Shown: piece by piece, positions 19,147 through 27,991 of the stretch
Layout: every line of letters starts with the position of its first letter
Position numbering within the stretch: the first letter of the stretch is position 1
Assembly: GCF_003031585.1 (NCBI RefSeq)
Contig: NZ_PWAA01000005.1
Coordinates: 28,987-92,986, forward strand
DNA length: 64,000 nucleotides
Source: Thalassobius sp. I31.1
GTDB taxonomy: Bacteria > Pseudomonadota > Alphaproteobacteria > Rhodobacterales > Rhodobacteraceae
Reading direction: 5' to 3'
The notes under the pieces: model-generated
What the model was told of the DNA's origin: nothing
Seen by the model: the letters and a program-made list of their open reading frames with translations, nothing else
The model's database searches: none
Translations under genes and position numbers: made by a program

Positions 19147-19995
19147 ATGACCCTCTCTCGTCCCCTGCGCTCTGTGCTTTACATCCCGGCTTCTAAAGAA
19201 CGTGCGCTTGAAAAAGCCCGTGGTCTGACCTGCGACGCGATTATCTTTGATCTGGAAGATGCGGTTGCGGTGGACGAGAAAGAAAACGCCCGTGTTTTGT
19301 TGGGCGAAACTCTGAAAACCGGCGGTTATGGCAAGCGTATGAAGATCGTGCGCATCAACGGGTTTGACAGTGCCTGGGGCAAAGAGGATGCCGCCGCTGT
19401 TGCCACGATGGACGCCGACGCAGTGCTTTTGCCAAAGGTCGAAAGCGTTGCGCAGCTGGATGCGCTGGCGGCGATCACCGGTGACATGCCGATCTGGGCG
19501 ATGATGGAAACCCCGCGTGGGATGATGAATACGGCGGACATCGCCGCACATCCAAAGATGCAGGGTTTTGTTATGGGCACCAATGACCTTGCGAAAGAAC
19601 TGAACACCCGTTTCCGCGCGGATCGCCTGCCGATGATGGCGGGGCTTGGCCTGTGTTTGCTGGCGGCGCGGGCCGAAGGGATTGCTGCGATTGATGGCGT
19701 GTATAACGCGTTTAAGGACGAAGACGGTCTGCGCGCAGAATGCGAACAGGGGCGTGACATGGGCTTTGATGGCAAAACCCTGATCCACCCGGCGCAATTG
19801 GATGTGGCGAATGAATGTTTCGCACCGTCTGAGGCCGAAGCAGATCTGGCCCGCCGTCAGATCGAAGCTTTCAACGCAGCCGAAGCCGCCGGTGAAGGTG
19901 TGGCTGTGGTCGATGGCAAGATCGTCGAAAATCTCCATATCGTGACCGCAAAACGTATCCTGGCCCAGGTCGAAGCCATTGCCGAAATGGCGTGA
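19147..19995 (+). CDS. mcl2: (3S)-malyl-CoA thioesterase, CitE-like
   Basis: 282-residue HpcH/HpaI aldolase-fold protein of the CitE branch. In Rhodobacter sphaeroides the paralogue Mcl2 hydrolyses (3S)-malyl-CoA to malate and CoA, which with Mcl1 gives apparent malate synthase activity in the ethylmalonyl-CoA pathway. Visible are RSVLYIPASKERALEKA, the Mg-binding IIFDLEDAV, the LLPKVES and MMETPRG strands, and KTLIHPAQLDVAN. The ATG at 19147 follows an AAGG and gives the family N-terminus. The neighbourhood (mdh, mch, sdh) matches the locus of Mcl2 rather than Mcl1. A plain malyl- or citramalyl-CoA lyase is the alternative. Confidence 0.85.
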   Translation: MTLSRPLRSVLYIPASKERALEKARGLTCDAIIFDLEDAVAVDEKENARVLLGETLKTGGYGKRMKIVRINGFDSAWGKEDAAAVATMDADAVLLPKVESVAQLDALAAITGDMPIWAMMETPRGMMNTADIAAHPKMQGFVMGTNDLAKELNTRFRADRLPMMAGLGLCLLAARAEGIAAIDGVYNAFKDEDGLRAECEQGRDMGFDGKTLIHPAQLDVANECFAPSEAEADLARRQIEAFNAAEAAGEGVAVVDGKIVENLHIVTAKRILAQVEAIAEMA

Positions 19996-20037
19996 TGCTG
20001 TAGGTGTAGCGCAAACTTACATCTCGGAGACTTCGCC

Positions 20038-20586
20038 ATGATCCTTCTTCTCGCCGGTCTTGCCCTTTGGTCGGGCGCCCACCTTTTGAAACGCCTTGCA
20101 CCTGATGCGCGCACCAATTTGGGGGCCAGAAGCAAGAGCATCATCGCGATCGCGATCTTTTGGTCCGTGGTTTTGATGGTCATCGGCTATCGCACCTGGG
20201 ACAGTTTTGACCTGTTCATCGTGCCCACAGGGCTGCGTCACCTGAACAACCTGATGGTGCTGATTGCGATCTATATGATGAGCCCGGCTGCCAAACGCGG
20301 CGTGCTGCTGAACGGCGTGCGTCACCCGATGCTGATCGGCTTCAAGCTTTGGGCGCTGGCCCATCTCATGGTGAACCCGGATCCGGCTTCTATGGTATTG
20401 TTCGGCGGTCTTCTGGCATGGGCCGTGGTGGAAGTGATCGTGATCAATCGCGCAGATCGCGGCTGGTCCCCACGTCCCCGTGGCAAACTGGCGATGGACG
20501 CGATGTTCTTTGTGGCTTCCATCATTCTGATGGGCGTGATCGGTATGATCCACATGCACCTCGGCCCTATGCCGTTTGGAGGATAA
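20038..20586 (+). CDS. nnrU: NnrU-family membrane protein
   Basis: 182 residues with five hydrophobic segments and the family core VRHPMLIGFKLWALAHLMVN. NnrU proteins were first linked to nitric oxide reductase expression in denitrifiers but are widespread outside that context; a related fold is seen in isomerases of isoprenoid pathways. Here it lies between two ethylmalonyl-CoA-pathway genes, 42 bases after mcl2, so any denitrification role is doubtful. CGGAGA precedes the start. Confidence 0.85.
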   Translation: MILLLAGLALWSGAHLLKRLAPDARTNLGARSKSIIAIAIFWSVVLMVIGYRTWDSFDLFIVPTGLRHLNNLMVLIAIYMMSPAAKRGVLLNGVRHPMLIGFKLWALAHLMVNPDPASMVLFGGLLAWAVVEVIVINRADRGWSPRPRGKLAMDAMFFVASIILMGVIGMIHMHLGPMPFGG

Positions 20587-20590
20587 CCTG

Positions 20591-20794
20591 ATGAAACTAT
20601 ACCGTTTATTGACCGAAGAAGACACAGCCGCCTTCTGCCACAAAGTATCCGAAGCCATATCCAAAGGCTGGGAGCTTTACGGCGATCCGACCTATGCATT
20701 TGACGCTGCAAATGGCGTCATGCGCTGTGGTCAGGCCGTCACGAAAGAGGTCGACGCAGACTATCACCCCGACATGAAACTGGGAGCACAGTAA
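20591..20794 (+). CDS. DUF1737 domain protein
   Basis: 67-residue protein that matches DUF1737: MKLYRLLTEEDTAAFCHKV, then GWELYGDPTYAFD and CGQAVTKEV. The GGAGG at 20578-20582 fits the start at 20591. Its stop overlaps the mch start as TAATG, so it is coupled to mesaconyl-CoA hydratase. Function unknown; members are usually small cytosolic proteins. Confidence 0.88.
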   Translation: MKLYRLLTEEDTAAFCHKVSEAISKGWELYGDPTYAFDAANGVMRCGQAVTKEVDADYHPDMKLGAQ

Positions 20795-21819
20795 TGAAAA
20801 CCAACACGGGCCGATTTTTTGAAGACTACAAACTGGGCGAAGTCATTCCCCACGCTGTGCCGCGCACCCTGTCAGGGGGCGAACGTGCTGCTTATACGTC
20901 GCTGTATCCGACACGATTTGCGCTGACGTCTTCCGATGAATTTGCCCGTGTGTCTGGCCTGCCGCAAGCGCCTTTGGATGAATTGATTGCCTTCCACACG
21001 GTGTTTGGCAAAACCGTGCCGGATATTTCCCTGAATGCGGTGGCGAACCTTGGCTATGCGGAAGGGCGCTGGCATCTGCCTGTGTACCCTGGTGATACTC
21101 TGCGGTCTGAAAGCGAAGTCATTGGTTTGAAGCAGAACTCCAACGGTAAAAGCGGTGTCGTCTGGGTGCGGACCCGTGGTCTGAACCAACGCGATGAGCT
21201 GGTGATGGATTATGTGCGTTGGGTGATGGTGCGTAAGGGTAATTTGGATGCAGATGCCCCTGAAACTGTGATCCCTGACTTGGCGAAAACAGTGTCTGCC
21301 GATGATCTGGTGATCCCGGCTGGGCTGGATTTCAGCAACTATGATTTTACCCTGGCTGGCGAAGCGCATCGCTGGGGCGATTATGAGGTTGGAGAGGTGA
21401 TTGATCACGTCGATGGTGTGACCGTGGAAGAGGCGGAGCACATGATGGCGACACGCCTGTGGCAGAACACCGCCAAAGTACATTTTGACGCCACCAACCG
21501 TGCGGATGGCAAACGTCTGATCTATGGCGGTCACGTGATTTCTATGGCGCGGGCCTTGTCCTTCAACGGTCTCGCCAACGCGCAAATGATCGTTGCCTTG
21601 AATGGTGGCGCACATGCGAACCCTTGTTTCTCAGGCGACACAATCCGCGCCTGGACCGAGGTTCTGGACAAAGCTGAAACCAGCGCCCCCGGCGTCGGTG
21701 CCATCCGCCTGCGTCTGGTTGCCACCAAAGGCAAGGCCGGTGATCTGCGTGGTGAAGACGGCAAATACCTGTCTGATGTTTTGCTTGATCTTGACTACTG
21801 GGCGCTGATGCCTGTGTGA
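20794..21819 (+). CDS. mch: Mesaconyl-CoA hydratase
   Basis: Hydrates mesaconyl-CoA to beta-methylmalyl-CoA in the ethylmalonyl-CoA pathway. The 341-residue chain is a double-hotdog MaoC-type hydratase; MKTNTGRFFEDYKLGEVIPH is the typical opening of Rhodobacterales Mch, and the second hotdog half begins around HRWGDYEVGEVIDHVDG. Its position near mcl2 and sdh is the same as I recall for R. sphaeroides. The start overlaps the DUF1737 stop. The pathway also needs Ccr, Ecm, Mcd and Mcl1, which are not in this window. Confidence 0.92.
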   Translation: MKTNTGRFFEDYKLGEVIPHAVPRTLSGGERAAYTSLYPTRFALTSSDEFARVSGLPQAPLDELIAFHTVFGKTVPDISLNAVANLGYAEGRWHLPVYPGDTLRSESEVIGLKQNSNGKSGVVWVRTRGLNQRDELVMDYVRWVMVRKGNLDADAPETVIPDLAKTVSADDLVIPAGLDFSNYDFTLAGEAHRWGDYEVGEVIDHVDGVTVEEAEHMMATRLWQNTAKVHFDATNRADGKRLIYGGHVISMARALSFNGLANAQMIVALNGGAHANPCFSGDTIRAWTEVLDKAETSAPGVGAIRLRLVATKGKAGDLRGEDGKYLSDVLLDLDYWALMPV

Positions 21820-21830
21820 GCTATAGTTGC

Positions 21831-21855
21831 GTGACACTGAGAGTATCAGTGTCAC
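21831..21855 (+). terminator. Perfect hairpin after mch
   Basis: GTGACACTGA pairs exactly with TCAGTGTCAC around a five-base loop, 11 bases after the mch stop. A T run occurs only about 16 bases later, so it is either a weak terminator or a 3'-end stabiliser. Confidence 0.55.
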
Positions 21856-21975
21856 GTGTATGCAATGACAATTTTTTTGTTTTGTGTGGCCGCCATTTTG
21901 CTGCAATTTGGGTAATGGCGGTTCTCTCTCCTGAGGGAGGTGATATTTGGATAGAACGATAGTTAAGGTTTTACC

Positions 21976-22743
21976 ATGAGTGACGATCTTGTCGGACAGC
22001 TTCAAGATGATATTCAGACTTTGATAGATAACCTAACAGCACCTGCGAGCTTGGAAAAATCACGTATTAGAAGTGTTTCTACAAGTATATGTCGGCGTTG
22101 GCTTATCGATAGAGGCTTGTCCAACTTGGCACACACGATGGGAGTGTGTCCGACGCTTCCAGCGTTAGATAATACATCGCATGTTTTCGACATTGAGAAG
22201 TGGAAGCATGTGGAGTTTTATACTCTCGGCGGTGTATCTCTGGAGGGGTTTCCTATCAACTCCATCTACCGGCCACAGTTTGGTTTTCCGGGGAACCCGA
22301 ATTTTGTGCTCCCGAAGCTTAAAGAATACTCCCCAGCTAAATTTCTTAATCGTAAGTGTTCCTTTGGGCAAAGAACATGGTTCACCACTGAAAACGTACT
22401 ACGTTACATGGCCAACAAAGCTGGTGGTGTGCATTTTGATACGAAACGAGAGAAAGATATTGATCGAAAGATTGATGTGGTGCGGGAAAAATACACAGTC
22501 GTATCCGAGGCCGGAATGTCCAACGAAGCTCAGAGCATTCAATTGGTCATAGCGGGCACTTTTGAAGAACAGTTCGATTTTTGCTACCTTGAAATGATTT
22601 CAATCGCTCAGTCGCTTTGCAATGTTCGGTTTGATGGGAAACCCGTCGTACACAAGTTGAGGCTTGGTGAAGACGAAACGGGCTTTGGAGATGACATTTT
22701 ACTCGGGCATAGTCATCATCGCAGAATTGATCTTCCAAATTGA
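21976..22743 (+). CDS. AT-rich orphan gene, unknown function
   Basis: 255 residues, soluble, no signal peptide. Composition is clearly more AT-rich than the flanking TCA genes, with codons such as ATA, TTA and AAT that are rare nearby. Recognisable features are few: an N-terminal helical part with SRIRSVSTSICRRWLIDRG, aromatic stretches (GFPINSIYRPQFGFPG), and a helix MANKAGGVHFDTKREKDIDRKI. I do not recognise the family. It lies alone between mch and the sdh operator, in a block otherwise typical of the order, so recent insertion is likely. Weak ribosome-binding site. Confidence 0.7.
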   Translation: MSDDLVGQLQDDIQTLIDNLTAPASLEKSRIRSVSTSICRRWLIDRGLSNLAHTMGVCPTLPALDNTSHVFDIEKWKHVEFYTLGGVSLEGFPINSIYRPQFGFPGNPNFVLPKLKEYSPAKFLNRKCSFGQRTWFTTENVLRYMANKAGGVHFDTKREKDIDRKIDVVREKYTVVSEAGMSNEAQSIQLVIAGTFEEQFDFCYLEMISIAQSLCNVRFDGKPVVHKLRLGEDETGFGDDILLGHSHHRRIDLPN

Positions 22744-22794
22744 GAAAGGGCTTTTTGCCTGAAGTGTGCGTTAGCGATAGCAATCGACATTTTT

Positions 22795-22825
22795 TGTGAT
22801 CACGAAAAATAATCATGTGATCACA
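22795..22825. promoter_or_regulatory. Paired TGTGATCAC palindromes upstream of sdhC
   Basis: TGTGATCACG (22795-22804) and TGTGATCACA (22816-22825), 21 bp apart, identical in design to the pair upstream of sucC. They lie about 200 bases before the sdhC start, leaving a long leader that contains a CCTGCCGGCAGG palindrome at 22971-22982. Confidence 0.65.
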
Positions 22826-23028
22826 AAATGGTAAAAATATCGCGATCAGAGGCAATACCGCTGCGAAAGTTGCAAAAAACAACATCGAAAGGTGTGACAT
22901 TCGGGAAATATTCAGTATTGATGGGTGAAATCCGGCGCAGGCGGCATTTTCCCGTCTGATTCCGACATGTCCTGCCGGCAGGCCAGCAGGGCCAACATAA
23001 GGCAGACCAACCGCAAGGGGGCACCCAC

Positions 23029-23412
23029 ATGGCTGACGTAAACCGGGGTAACCGGCCGCTATCGCCGCATCTGACGATTTACCGTCCACAGTTCACTTCT
23101 GTGACTTCTATTTTAACCCGTATCACTGGCAATGCTCTGATCGTTGGCACGCTGCTGACCGTCTGGTGGCTGATTGCCCTGGCATCTGGTCCGGAATACT
23201 TTGAATGCGCGAATGCGGTCATGACCTCCTGGTTTGGCAAGCTTGTGATGCTGGGGTCCCTCTGGGCGCTTTCCTATCACTATATGGCGGGTCTGCGTCA
23301 CCTCTGGTGGGATTCAGGTCGCGGGTTTGAGCTGGACAAAGCCAGGACCCTGGCCATCGTTGTTGTCGCAGGGTCGTTCGTTCTGACGATCCTTGCCCTG
23401 CTGATTATATAA
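23029..23412 (+). CDS. sdhC: Succinate dehydrogenase cytochrome b556 subunit
   Basis: 127-residue membrane anchor of complex II that carries part of the heme b and quinone site. RPLSPHLTIYRPQ, SILTRITG and the heme-ligand helix SYHYMAGLRHLWWD are standard SdhC marks, with three transmembrane helices. AAGGGGG lies seven bases before the ATG. First gene of sdhC-sdhD-sdhA-lipoprotein-sdhB. Confidence 0.96.
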   Translation: MADVNRGNRPLSPHLTIYRPQFTSVTSILTRITGNALIVGTLLTVWWLIALASGPEYFECANAVMTSWFGKLVMLGSLWALSYHYMAGLRHLWWDSGRGFELDKARTLAIVVVAGSFVLTILALLII

Positions 23413-23425
23413 GGGAGCGCAAAAC

Positions 23426-23797
23426 ATGTCTTTTCTGACTGACCGTAAACGCGCCAACGGCCTTGGGTCTTCCAAATCCGGCACCGCACACCACTGGCAG
23501 ATGATGATTGGATCCACCGCGCTGATCCTGCTGGTACCGCTGTTTGTCTATGTCTTCGGGTCTGCCATCGGGCTGGCCTATGACGATGCGATTGCGCATT
23601 TCGCCAAACCGTTCAACGCCATCATCACCGGCCTGACCATCACCGTTGCCATGATCCACTTTCGCCACGGTGTTCAGATCATGCTGGAAGATTATGTGCA
23701 TGGTCACACCCGGACCTATCTGATCGCGGGCGCCGCCTGCCTGAGCTATGGCCTCATTGCCGTTGCTCTTTTCGCTCTCGCACGTATCGCCCTCTGA
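23426..23797 (+). CDS. sdhD: Succinate dehydrogenase membrane anchor subunit
   Basis: 123-residue second anchor subunit with three hydrophobic helices. The helix IHFRHGVQIMLEDYVHG contains the histidine and Asp-Tyr of the heme/quinone region. It starts 13 bases after sdhC with AGGGAG upstream and is followed by sdhA after 25 bases. Confidence 0.95.
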   Translation: MSFLTDRKRANGLGSSKSGTAHHWQMMIGSTALILLVPLFVYVFGSAIGLAYDDAIAHFAKPFNAIITGLTITVAMIHFRHGVQIMLEDYVHGHTRTYLIAGAACLSYGLIAVALFALARIAL

Positions 23798-23822
23798 TTG
23801 ATGGCTGTAAGGAATTAGAACA

Positions 23823-25628
23823 ATGGCAGCATATGAATATGAAACCCACGAATTTGACGTCGTGGTTGTCGGTGCCGGTGGCGCAGGTCTGCGCGCAACC
23901 CTTGGCATGGCAGAACAAGGGCTGAAGACCGCCTGTATTTCCAAAGTATTCCCAACCCGTTCCCACACGGTTGCGGCGCAGGGCGGTATTGCCGCGTCTT
24001 TGTCCAACATGGGGCCGGACCACTGGCAGTGGCACATGTTTGACACTGTAAAAGGGTCTGACTGGCTGGGTGACACGGATGCGATGGAATATCTCGCCCG
24101 TGAAGCCCCCAAAGCCGTGTATGAACTGGAACATTACGGTGTGCCGTTCTCACGTACCGAAGAAGGCAAAATTTATCAGCGTCCGTTTGGTGGTCACACC
24201 ACTGAATTCGGTGATGGCCCACCCGTACAGCGGACATGTGCTGCGGCGGACCGGACCGGTCACGCGATCCTGCACACGCTGTATGGTCAGTCCCTGAAGC
24301 ATAACGCAGAATTCTACATCGAATATTTCGCCATTGATCTGATCATGTCGGAAGACGGTCAGTGTCAGGGTGTTGTCTGCTGGAAACTCGATGACGGCAC
24401 GATCCACGTCTTTAACGCCAAGATGGTTGTTCTGGCGACCGGTGGTTATGGCCGTGCTTACTTCTCTGCGACCTCTGCCCACACCTGTACGGGTGACGGT
24501 GGCGGTATGGTGGCCCGTGCGGGTCTGCCTTTGCAGGACATGGAGTTTGTGCAGTTCCACCCGACCGGCATCTATGGGTCTGGCTGTCTGATCACAGAAG
24601 GTGCGCGCGGCGAAGGCGGCTATCTGACCAACTCGGAGGGTGAACGTTTCATGGAACGTTACGCCCCCCAGTATAAAGACCTGGCCCCACGCGATTATGT
24701 GTCCCGCTGTATGACCATGGAAATCCGCGAAGGTCGTGGTGTTGGTAAAGAAGGCGATCACATCCACCTGCACCTGAACCACCTGCCACCGGAGACCCTG
24801 GCCGAACGCCTGCCGGGTATTTCTGAAAGCGCACGGATCTTTGCCGGTGTTGATCTGACCAAAGAGCCGATCCCGGTTCTGCCGACAGTGCACTACAACA
24901 TGGGCGGTATTCCGACCAACTATTATGGCGAAGCCCTGAACCCGACTGCAGAAGATCCAAACGCTGTTGTGCCTGGCCTGATGGCCGTGGGCGAAGCGGG
25001 TTGTGCCTCTGTGCATGGTGCGAACCGTCTTGGCTCCAACTCGCTGATTGACCTTGTGGTCTTTGGGCGTGCGGCTGCGATCCGCGCGGGTAAAGTTGTG
25101 GATGCAGATGCACCAAACCCGGTTCTGAACCAGGCGTCTGTCGACAAGGCGCTGGATCGTTTCGACGGTCTGCGTCACGCCAAAGGTGGCACCCCAACTG
25201 CGGAACTGCGTCTTGAGATGCAGAAAACCATGCAGGCGGATGCGGCTGTCTTCCGCGAAGCCAGCACCCTGTCTGAAGGTGTTGAGAAGATGACCGGCGT
25301 TGCAGCTAAGCTGGACGATCTGGCCGTGTCTGACCGCACCATGATCTGGAACACAGATCTGATGGAAACGCTGGAACTGACCAACCTGATGCCAAATGCT
25401 CTGGCGACGATTGTTGGCGCTGAGGCCCGTAAAGAAAGCCGTGGCGCACACGCCCATGAAGATCACCCGACACGGGATGACGAAAACTGGCGCGTGCACA
25501 CTATCAGCCGTGTGGAAGGCAACAAAGTTGAACTGTCCCACCGTCCGGTTGTGACAGATCCGCTGACCACAGAAGCAGAAGGCGGCATCGAGCTGAAGAA
25601 AATCGCACCAAAGGCGCGGACTTTCTGA
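23823..25628 (+). CDS. sdhA: Succinate dehydrogenase flavoprotein subunit
   Basis: Catalytic flavoprotein of complex II, oxidising succinate to fumarate. The 601-residue chain has the FAD fold [17 protein letters not shown], the covalently flavinylated His48 in [12 protein letters not shown], the capping-domain GQMEF-type segment [11 protein letters not shown] and the catalytic Arg region around [19 protein letters not shown]. The last base of its stop codon is the first base of the lipoprotein ATG (TGATG). Confidence 0.98.
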   Translation: MAAYEYETHEFDVVVVGAGGAGLRATLGMAEQGLKTACISKVFPTRSHTVAAQGGIAASLSNMGPDHWQWHMFDTVKGSDWLGDTDAMEYLAREAPKAVYELEHYGVPFSRTEEGKIYQRPFGGHTTEFGDGPPVQRTCAAADRTGHAILHTLYGQSLKHNAEFYIEYFAIDLIMSEDGQCQGVVCWKLDDGTIHVFNAKMVVLATGGYGRAYFSATSAHTCTGDGGGMVARAGLPLQDMEFVQFHPTGIYGSGCLITEGARGEGGYLTNSEGERFMERYAPQYKDLAPRDYVSRCMTMEIREGRGVGKEGDHIHLHLNHLPPETLAERLPGISESARIFAGVDLTKEPIPVLPTVHYNMGGIPTNYYGEALNPTAEDPNAVVPGLMAVGEAGCASVHGANRLGSNSLIDLVVFGRAAAIRAGKVVDADAPNPVLNQASVDKALDRFDGLRHAKGGTPTAELRLEMQKTMQADAAVFREASTLSEGVEKMTGVAAKLDDLAVSDRTMIWNTDLMETLELTNLMPNALATIVGAEARKESRGAHAHEDHPTRDDENWRVHTISRVEGNKVELSHRPVVTDPLTTEAEGGIELKKIAPKARTF

Positions 25629-25957
25629 TGCGCCGTATGGCTTCATATATTGCACTGGCTGCGGTGGCATTTGCCGCTGCGGGTTGTACGTTGCAGGAAC
25701 AGGTCGACAACACCACACGCGCAGCAGCCCTGCGCACCGTGGTGTCCGTGTCCGAGGATAAATTCCCCGGCGTGAACGTCGAACCTGTTGCCGCCTGCAT
25801 CATCAACCAGGCCAGCAGCAATGAAATATTCACACTTGCCGGTGCAGCTGTCACGGGCATTAATGATTCAACCGTTGAGACCGTGGTCAACATCGCCGCG
25901 CGCCCGGATGCTGTGAAATGCATCGCCCGGGAAAGTCTCAGCGGCATTCAGCTATAG
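25628..25957 (+). CDS. Lipoprotein encoded between sdhA and sdhB
   Basis: 109 residues: a lipoprotein signal peptide ending in the lipobox AAAGC (Cys at about residue 20), then a small, mostly helical domain with three further cysteines (CIINQ, KCIARES). The TGATG overlap with sdhA and the ten-base gap to sdhB place it firmly inside the sdh message. No family known to me. An envelope lipoprotein has no obvious place in complex II, so a role in assembly or in an unrelated envelope process is open. Confidence 0.8.
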   Translation: MRRMASYIALAAVAFAAAGCTLQEQVDNTTRAAALRTVVSVSEDKFPGVNVEPVAACIINQASSNEIFTLAGAAVTGINDSTVETVVNIAARPDAVKCIARESLSGIQL

Positions 25958-25967
25958 GAGAAGACTG

Positions 25968-26747
25968 ATGGCAGAATTCAGACTCCCCAAGAACTCCCGC
26001 ATGGTGACAGGCAAGACCTGGCCCAAGCCGGAAGGCGCAACCAACGTCCGTAAATTCCAGATTTACCGCTGGAACGAAGAAGACGGCAAGAACCCGCAGG
26101 TCGACACCTATTTTGTGGATCTCGACACCTGTGGTCCGATGGTTTTGGATGCGCTGATCAAGATCAAAACGGATATTGACCCGACACTGGCCTTCCGCCG
26201 GTCCTGTCGTGAAGGCATCTGTGGATCCTGTGCGATGAACATCGACGGCATCAACACGCTGGCCTGTATCTATGGCATGGATGAAATCAAGGGCGACGTA
26301 AAAATCTACCCGCTGCCACACATGCCGGTGGTGCGCGACCTGATCCCGGATCTGACGCATTTCTATGCCCAGCACGCATCCATCATGCCGTGGCTGGAAA
26401 CCAAGACCAACCGCCCTGCGAAGGAATGGAAGCAGTCCATCGCCGATCGTAAAAAACTGGATGGTCTCTATGAATGCGTGATGTGTGCGTCTTGTTCCAC
26501 ATCCTGCCCAAGCTACTGGTGGAACGGTGATAAATATCTCGGTCCAGCCGCGCTGTTGCATGCGTATCGCTGGATCATTGATTCACGGGATGAAGCGACG
26601 GGTGAGCGCCTGGACGAGCTGGATGATCCGTTCAAACTGTACCGCTGCCACACCATCATGAACTGCGCCAAGACCTGCCCGAAAGGCCTGAACCCGGCCA
26701 AGGCAATCGCTGAAATCAAGCAACTGCTTGTTGAACGCGCGGCGTAA
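25968..26747 (+). CDS. sdhB: Succinate dehydrogenase iron-sulfur subunit
   Basis: 259-residue electron-transfer subunit. The three cluster motifs are present in order: [2Fe-2S] [22 protein letters not shown], cited here by its cysteines at about residues 83, 88, 91 and 103; then [12 protein letters not shown] (start of the [4Fe-4S] site) and [17 protein letters not shown] ([3Fe-4S] and closing Cys). It follows the lipoprotein gene by ten bases with AGGAG upstream and ends just before a strong terminator. Confidence 0.97.
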   Translation: MAEFRLPKNSRMVTGKTWPKPEGATNVRKFQIYRWNEEDGKNPQVDTYFVDLDTCGPMVLDALIKIKTDIDPTLAFRRSCREGICGSCAMNIDGINTLACIYGMDEIKGDVKIYPLPHMPVVRDLIPDLTHFYAQHASIMPWLETKTNRPAKEWKQSIADRKKLDGLYECVMCASCSTSCPSYWWNGDKYLGPAALLHAYRWIIDSRDEATGERLDELDDPFKLYRCHTIMNCAKTCPKGLNPAKAIAEIKQLLVERAA

Positions 26748-26770
26748 GCCAGCAGAACACTGAAAATCAG

Positions 26771-26799
26771 AACGCCCGCCTTTGTCACGGGCGTTTTTT
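26771..26799 (+). terminator. Terminator of the sdh operon
   Basis: AACGCCCG pairs with CGGGCGTT around a nine-base loop, followed by a six-base T run. It starts 24 bases after the sdhB stop codon: a textbook intrinsic terminator. Confidence 0.92.
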
Positions 26800-26855
26800 G
26801 TTGCTCTGTTGTCTGAAATAACCAGGATAGAGGCATGTAATGAGTGAGGGGCAGA

Positions 26856-27080
26856 ATGCCTGTTTTAGTTTTATTGGTTCTGCTTCTGGCAGGGTATTTC
26901 ATCTTCCGCAAATCACAGACCGGTGTGTCTGGAAAGCCCTGTCGCTGGCGCGAAGATCGTTTCCGTCCGCGTGGAAAATCACAATGCTGGAAATGTGCGG
27001 AATGTCATGTGGAAGCTTTCACCTATGATGGTCAGCCGCCGAAAGAATGCAAACGATCGCTGCGCAGTGGCGGCCTCTGA
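26856..27080 (+). CDS. Small membrane-anchored cysteine-rich protein
   Basis: 74 residues: an N-terminal hydrophobic anchor (MPVLVLLVLLLAGYFIF) and a basic, cysteine-rich tail with CRW, CWKCAECH and ECKRSL, which could bind a metal. GAGGGG lies five bases before the ATG at 26856; earlier in-frame GTG is rejected for lack of a signal. It follows the sdh terminator and ends only four bases from the convergent luxR stop. Function unknown. Confidence 0.72.
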   Translation: MPVLVLLVLLLAGYFIFRKSQTGVSGKPCRWREDRFRPRGKSQCWKCAECHVEAFTYDGQPPKECKRSLRSGGL

Positions 27081-27084
27081 TTCC

Positions 27085-27891
27085 TCAGATTAACCCGCCC
27101 TGCCATTTCAGAAAGGCCGTGAAAAGCTGCTGTTGCGTGCTGACTCCCAGTTTGCTGTAGGCATTCCTGCGGTGGGATTTCACAGTGGGCAGAGCAATGC
27201 CCAAAGCCATGCTGACAGACAGGCTGGAATGGCCCTTCAGGATCATATGGATGATCTCAGATTCTCTCGTGGTCAGGACGTCTTGCGCAAATTCATCCAG
27301 GGCCGGGGCAGGTTTGGGTGTCGGGGTTGCATCCTGCCCGGACCAGATCCGCCGGAACGCAACAGCGATCAACGGCAGGAACGGGCGCAGCATATCCAGC
27401 ATGCACGGGGTAAACCCACCATCAGCCGCAGGACGGGCGAAACTGATTTCCCCCATATCGCCGTGCCCCAGGTCCACAAGCAGGGAAAGCTCCTGAAGGC
27501 CACGGGGCCAGCCCTCTGTCCGGTACCCAATCTCTTCGTCCTGTGCCGGTGAAACGTGATCTGAACTCAGATCCGCTGCCCAGTTGTCCGGTGCCAGATC
27601 CGCCATCGGATACAGTCCTTGGGGCAGCCCGTTCAGAATTGCGTTATAGACCGGGTTCAGAAGATACGTGCTGCGTACATAAAGTTGCACAGCCTCGCGC
27701 GCCGGGCCGTCGGGGTAGTTGTCTGCAAGATAGATCGGTGCACCAGAAGGCCGGTTCACAACACAGAAAGCAGCAGAGAAAGACAGGATATGCCCCGCAG
27801 CCTCAATCAGCCTGCCACCTGCGCCGCCGTTTTCGATGATACCCGCCAGCGCAGAAGCAAAAGCTGACACATCCGATTTGTATTCCTGCAT
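27085..27891 (-). CDS. LuxR-type transcriptional regulator
   Basis: 268 residues. The C-terminal 60 residues form a LuxR/GerE helix-turn-helix (LTTRESEIIHMILKGHSSL, then ALPTVKSHRRNAYSKLGV). The N-terminal 190 residues are not a recognisable autoinducer or response-regulator domain; a CVVNRPSGAPIYLADNYPDG segment hints at a GAF/PAS-like fold. It is divergent from the cyclodeaminase gene across 100 bases that hold a perfect 16-bp palindrome, so it probably controls that cluster in response to a small molecule. Confidence 0.87.
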   Translation of the reverse strand: MQEYKSDVSAFASALAGIIENGGAGGRLIEAAGHILSFSAAFCVVNRPSGAPIYLADNYPDGPAREAVQLYVRSTYLLNPVYNAILNGLPQGLYPMADLAPDNWAADLSSDHVSPAQDEEIGYRTEGWPRGLQELSLLVDLGHGDMGEISFARPAADGGFTPCMLDMLRPFLPLIAVAFRRIWSGQDATPTPKPAPALDEFAQDVLTTRESEIIHMILKGHSSLSVSMALGIALPTVKSHRRNAYSKLGVSTQQQLFTAFLKWQGGLI

Positions 27892-27922
27892 GGCCCCGGC
27901 TCATCACATGTTTCCCTTGGCC

Positions 27923-27938
27923 TCATCCCCGGGGATGA
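27923..27938. promoter_or_regulatory. Perfect 16-bp palindrome between the luxR-type gene and the cyclodeaminase gene
   Basis: TCATCCCCGGGGATGA is an uninterrupted palindrome in the centre of the divergent promoter region, 32 bases from the regulator start and 54 from the cyclodeaminase start. Position and symmetry fit an operator for the LuxR-type protein. Confidence 0.5.
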
Positions 27939-27991
27939 TAGCCAGATCTCTGAAAACCATACAATATCGGCACAAAGAAGGAAAAGCAGAT

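Noticed and set aside
24150..25718. 522-codon open frame opposite sdhA
   Set aside because: Same reason: full overlap with sdhA, no recognisable domain, atypical residue use.
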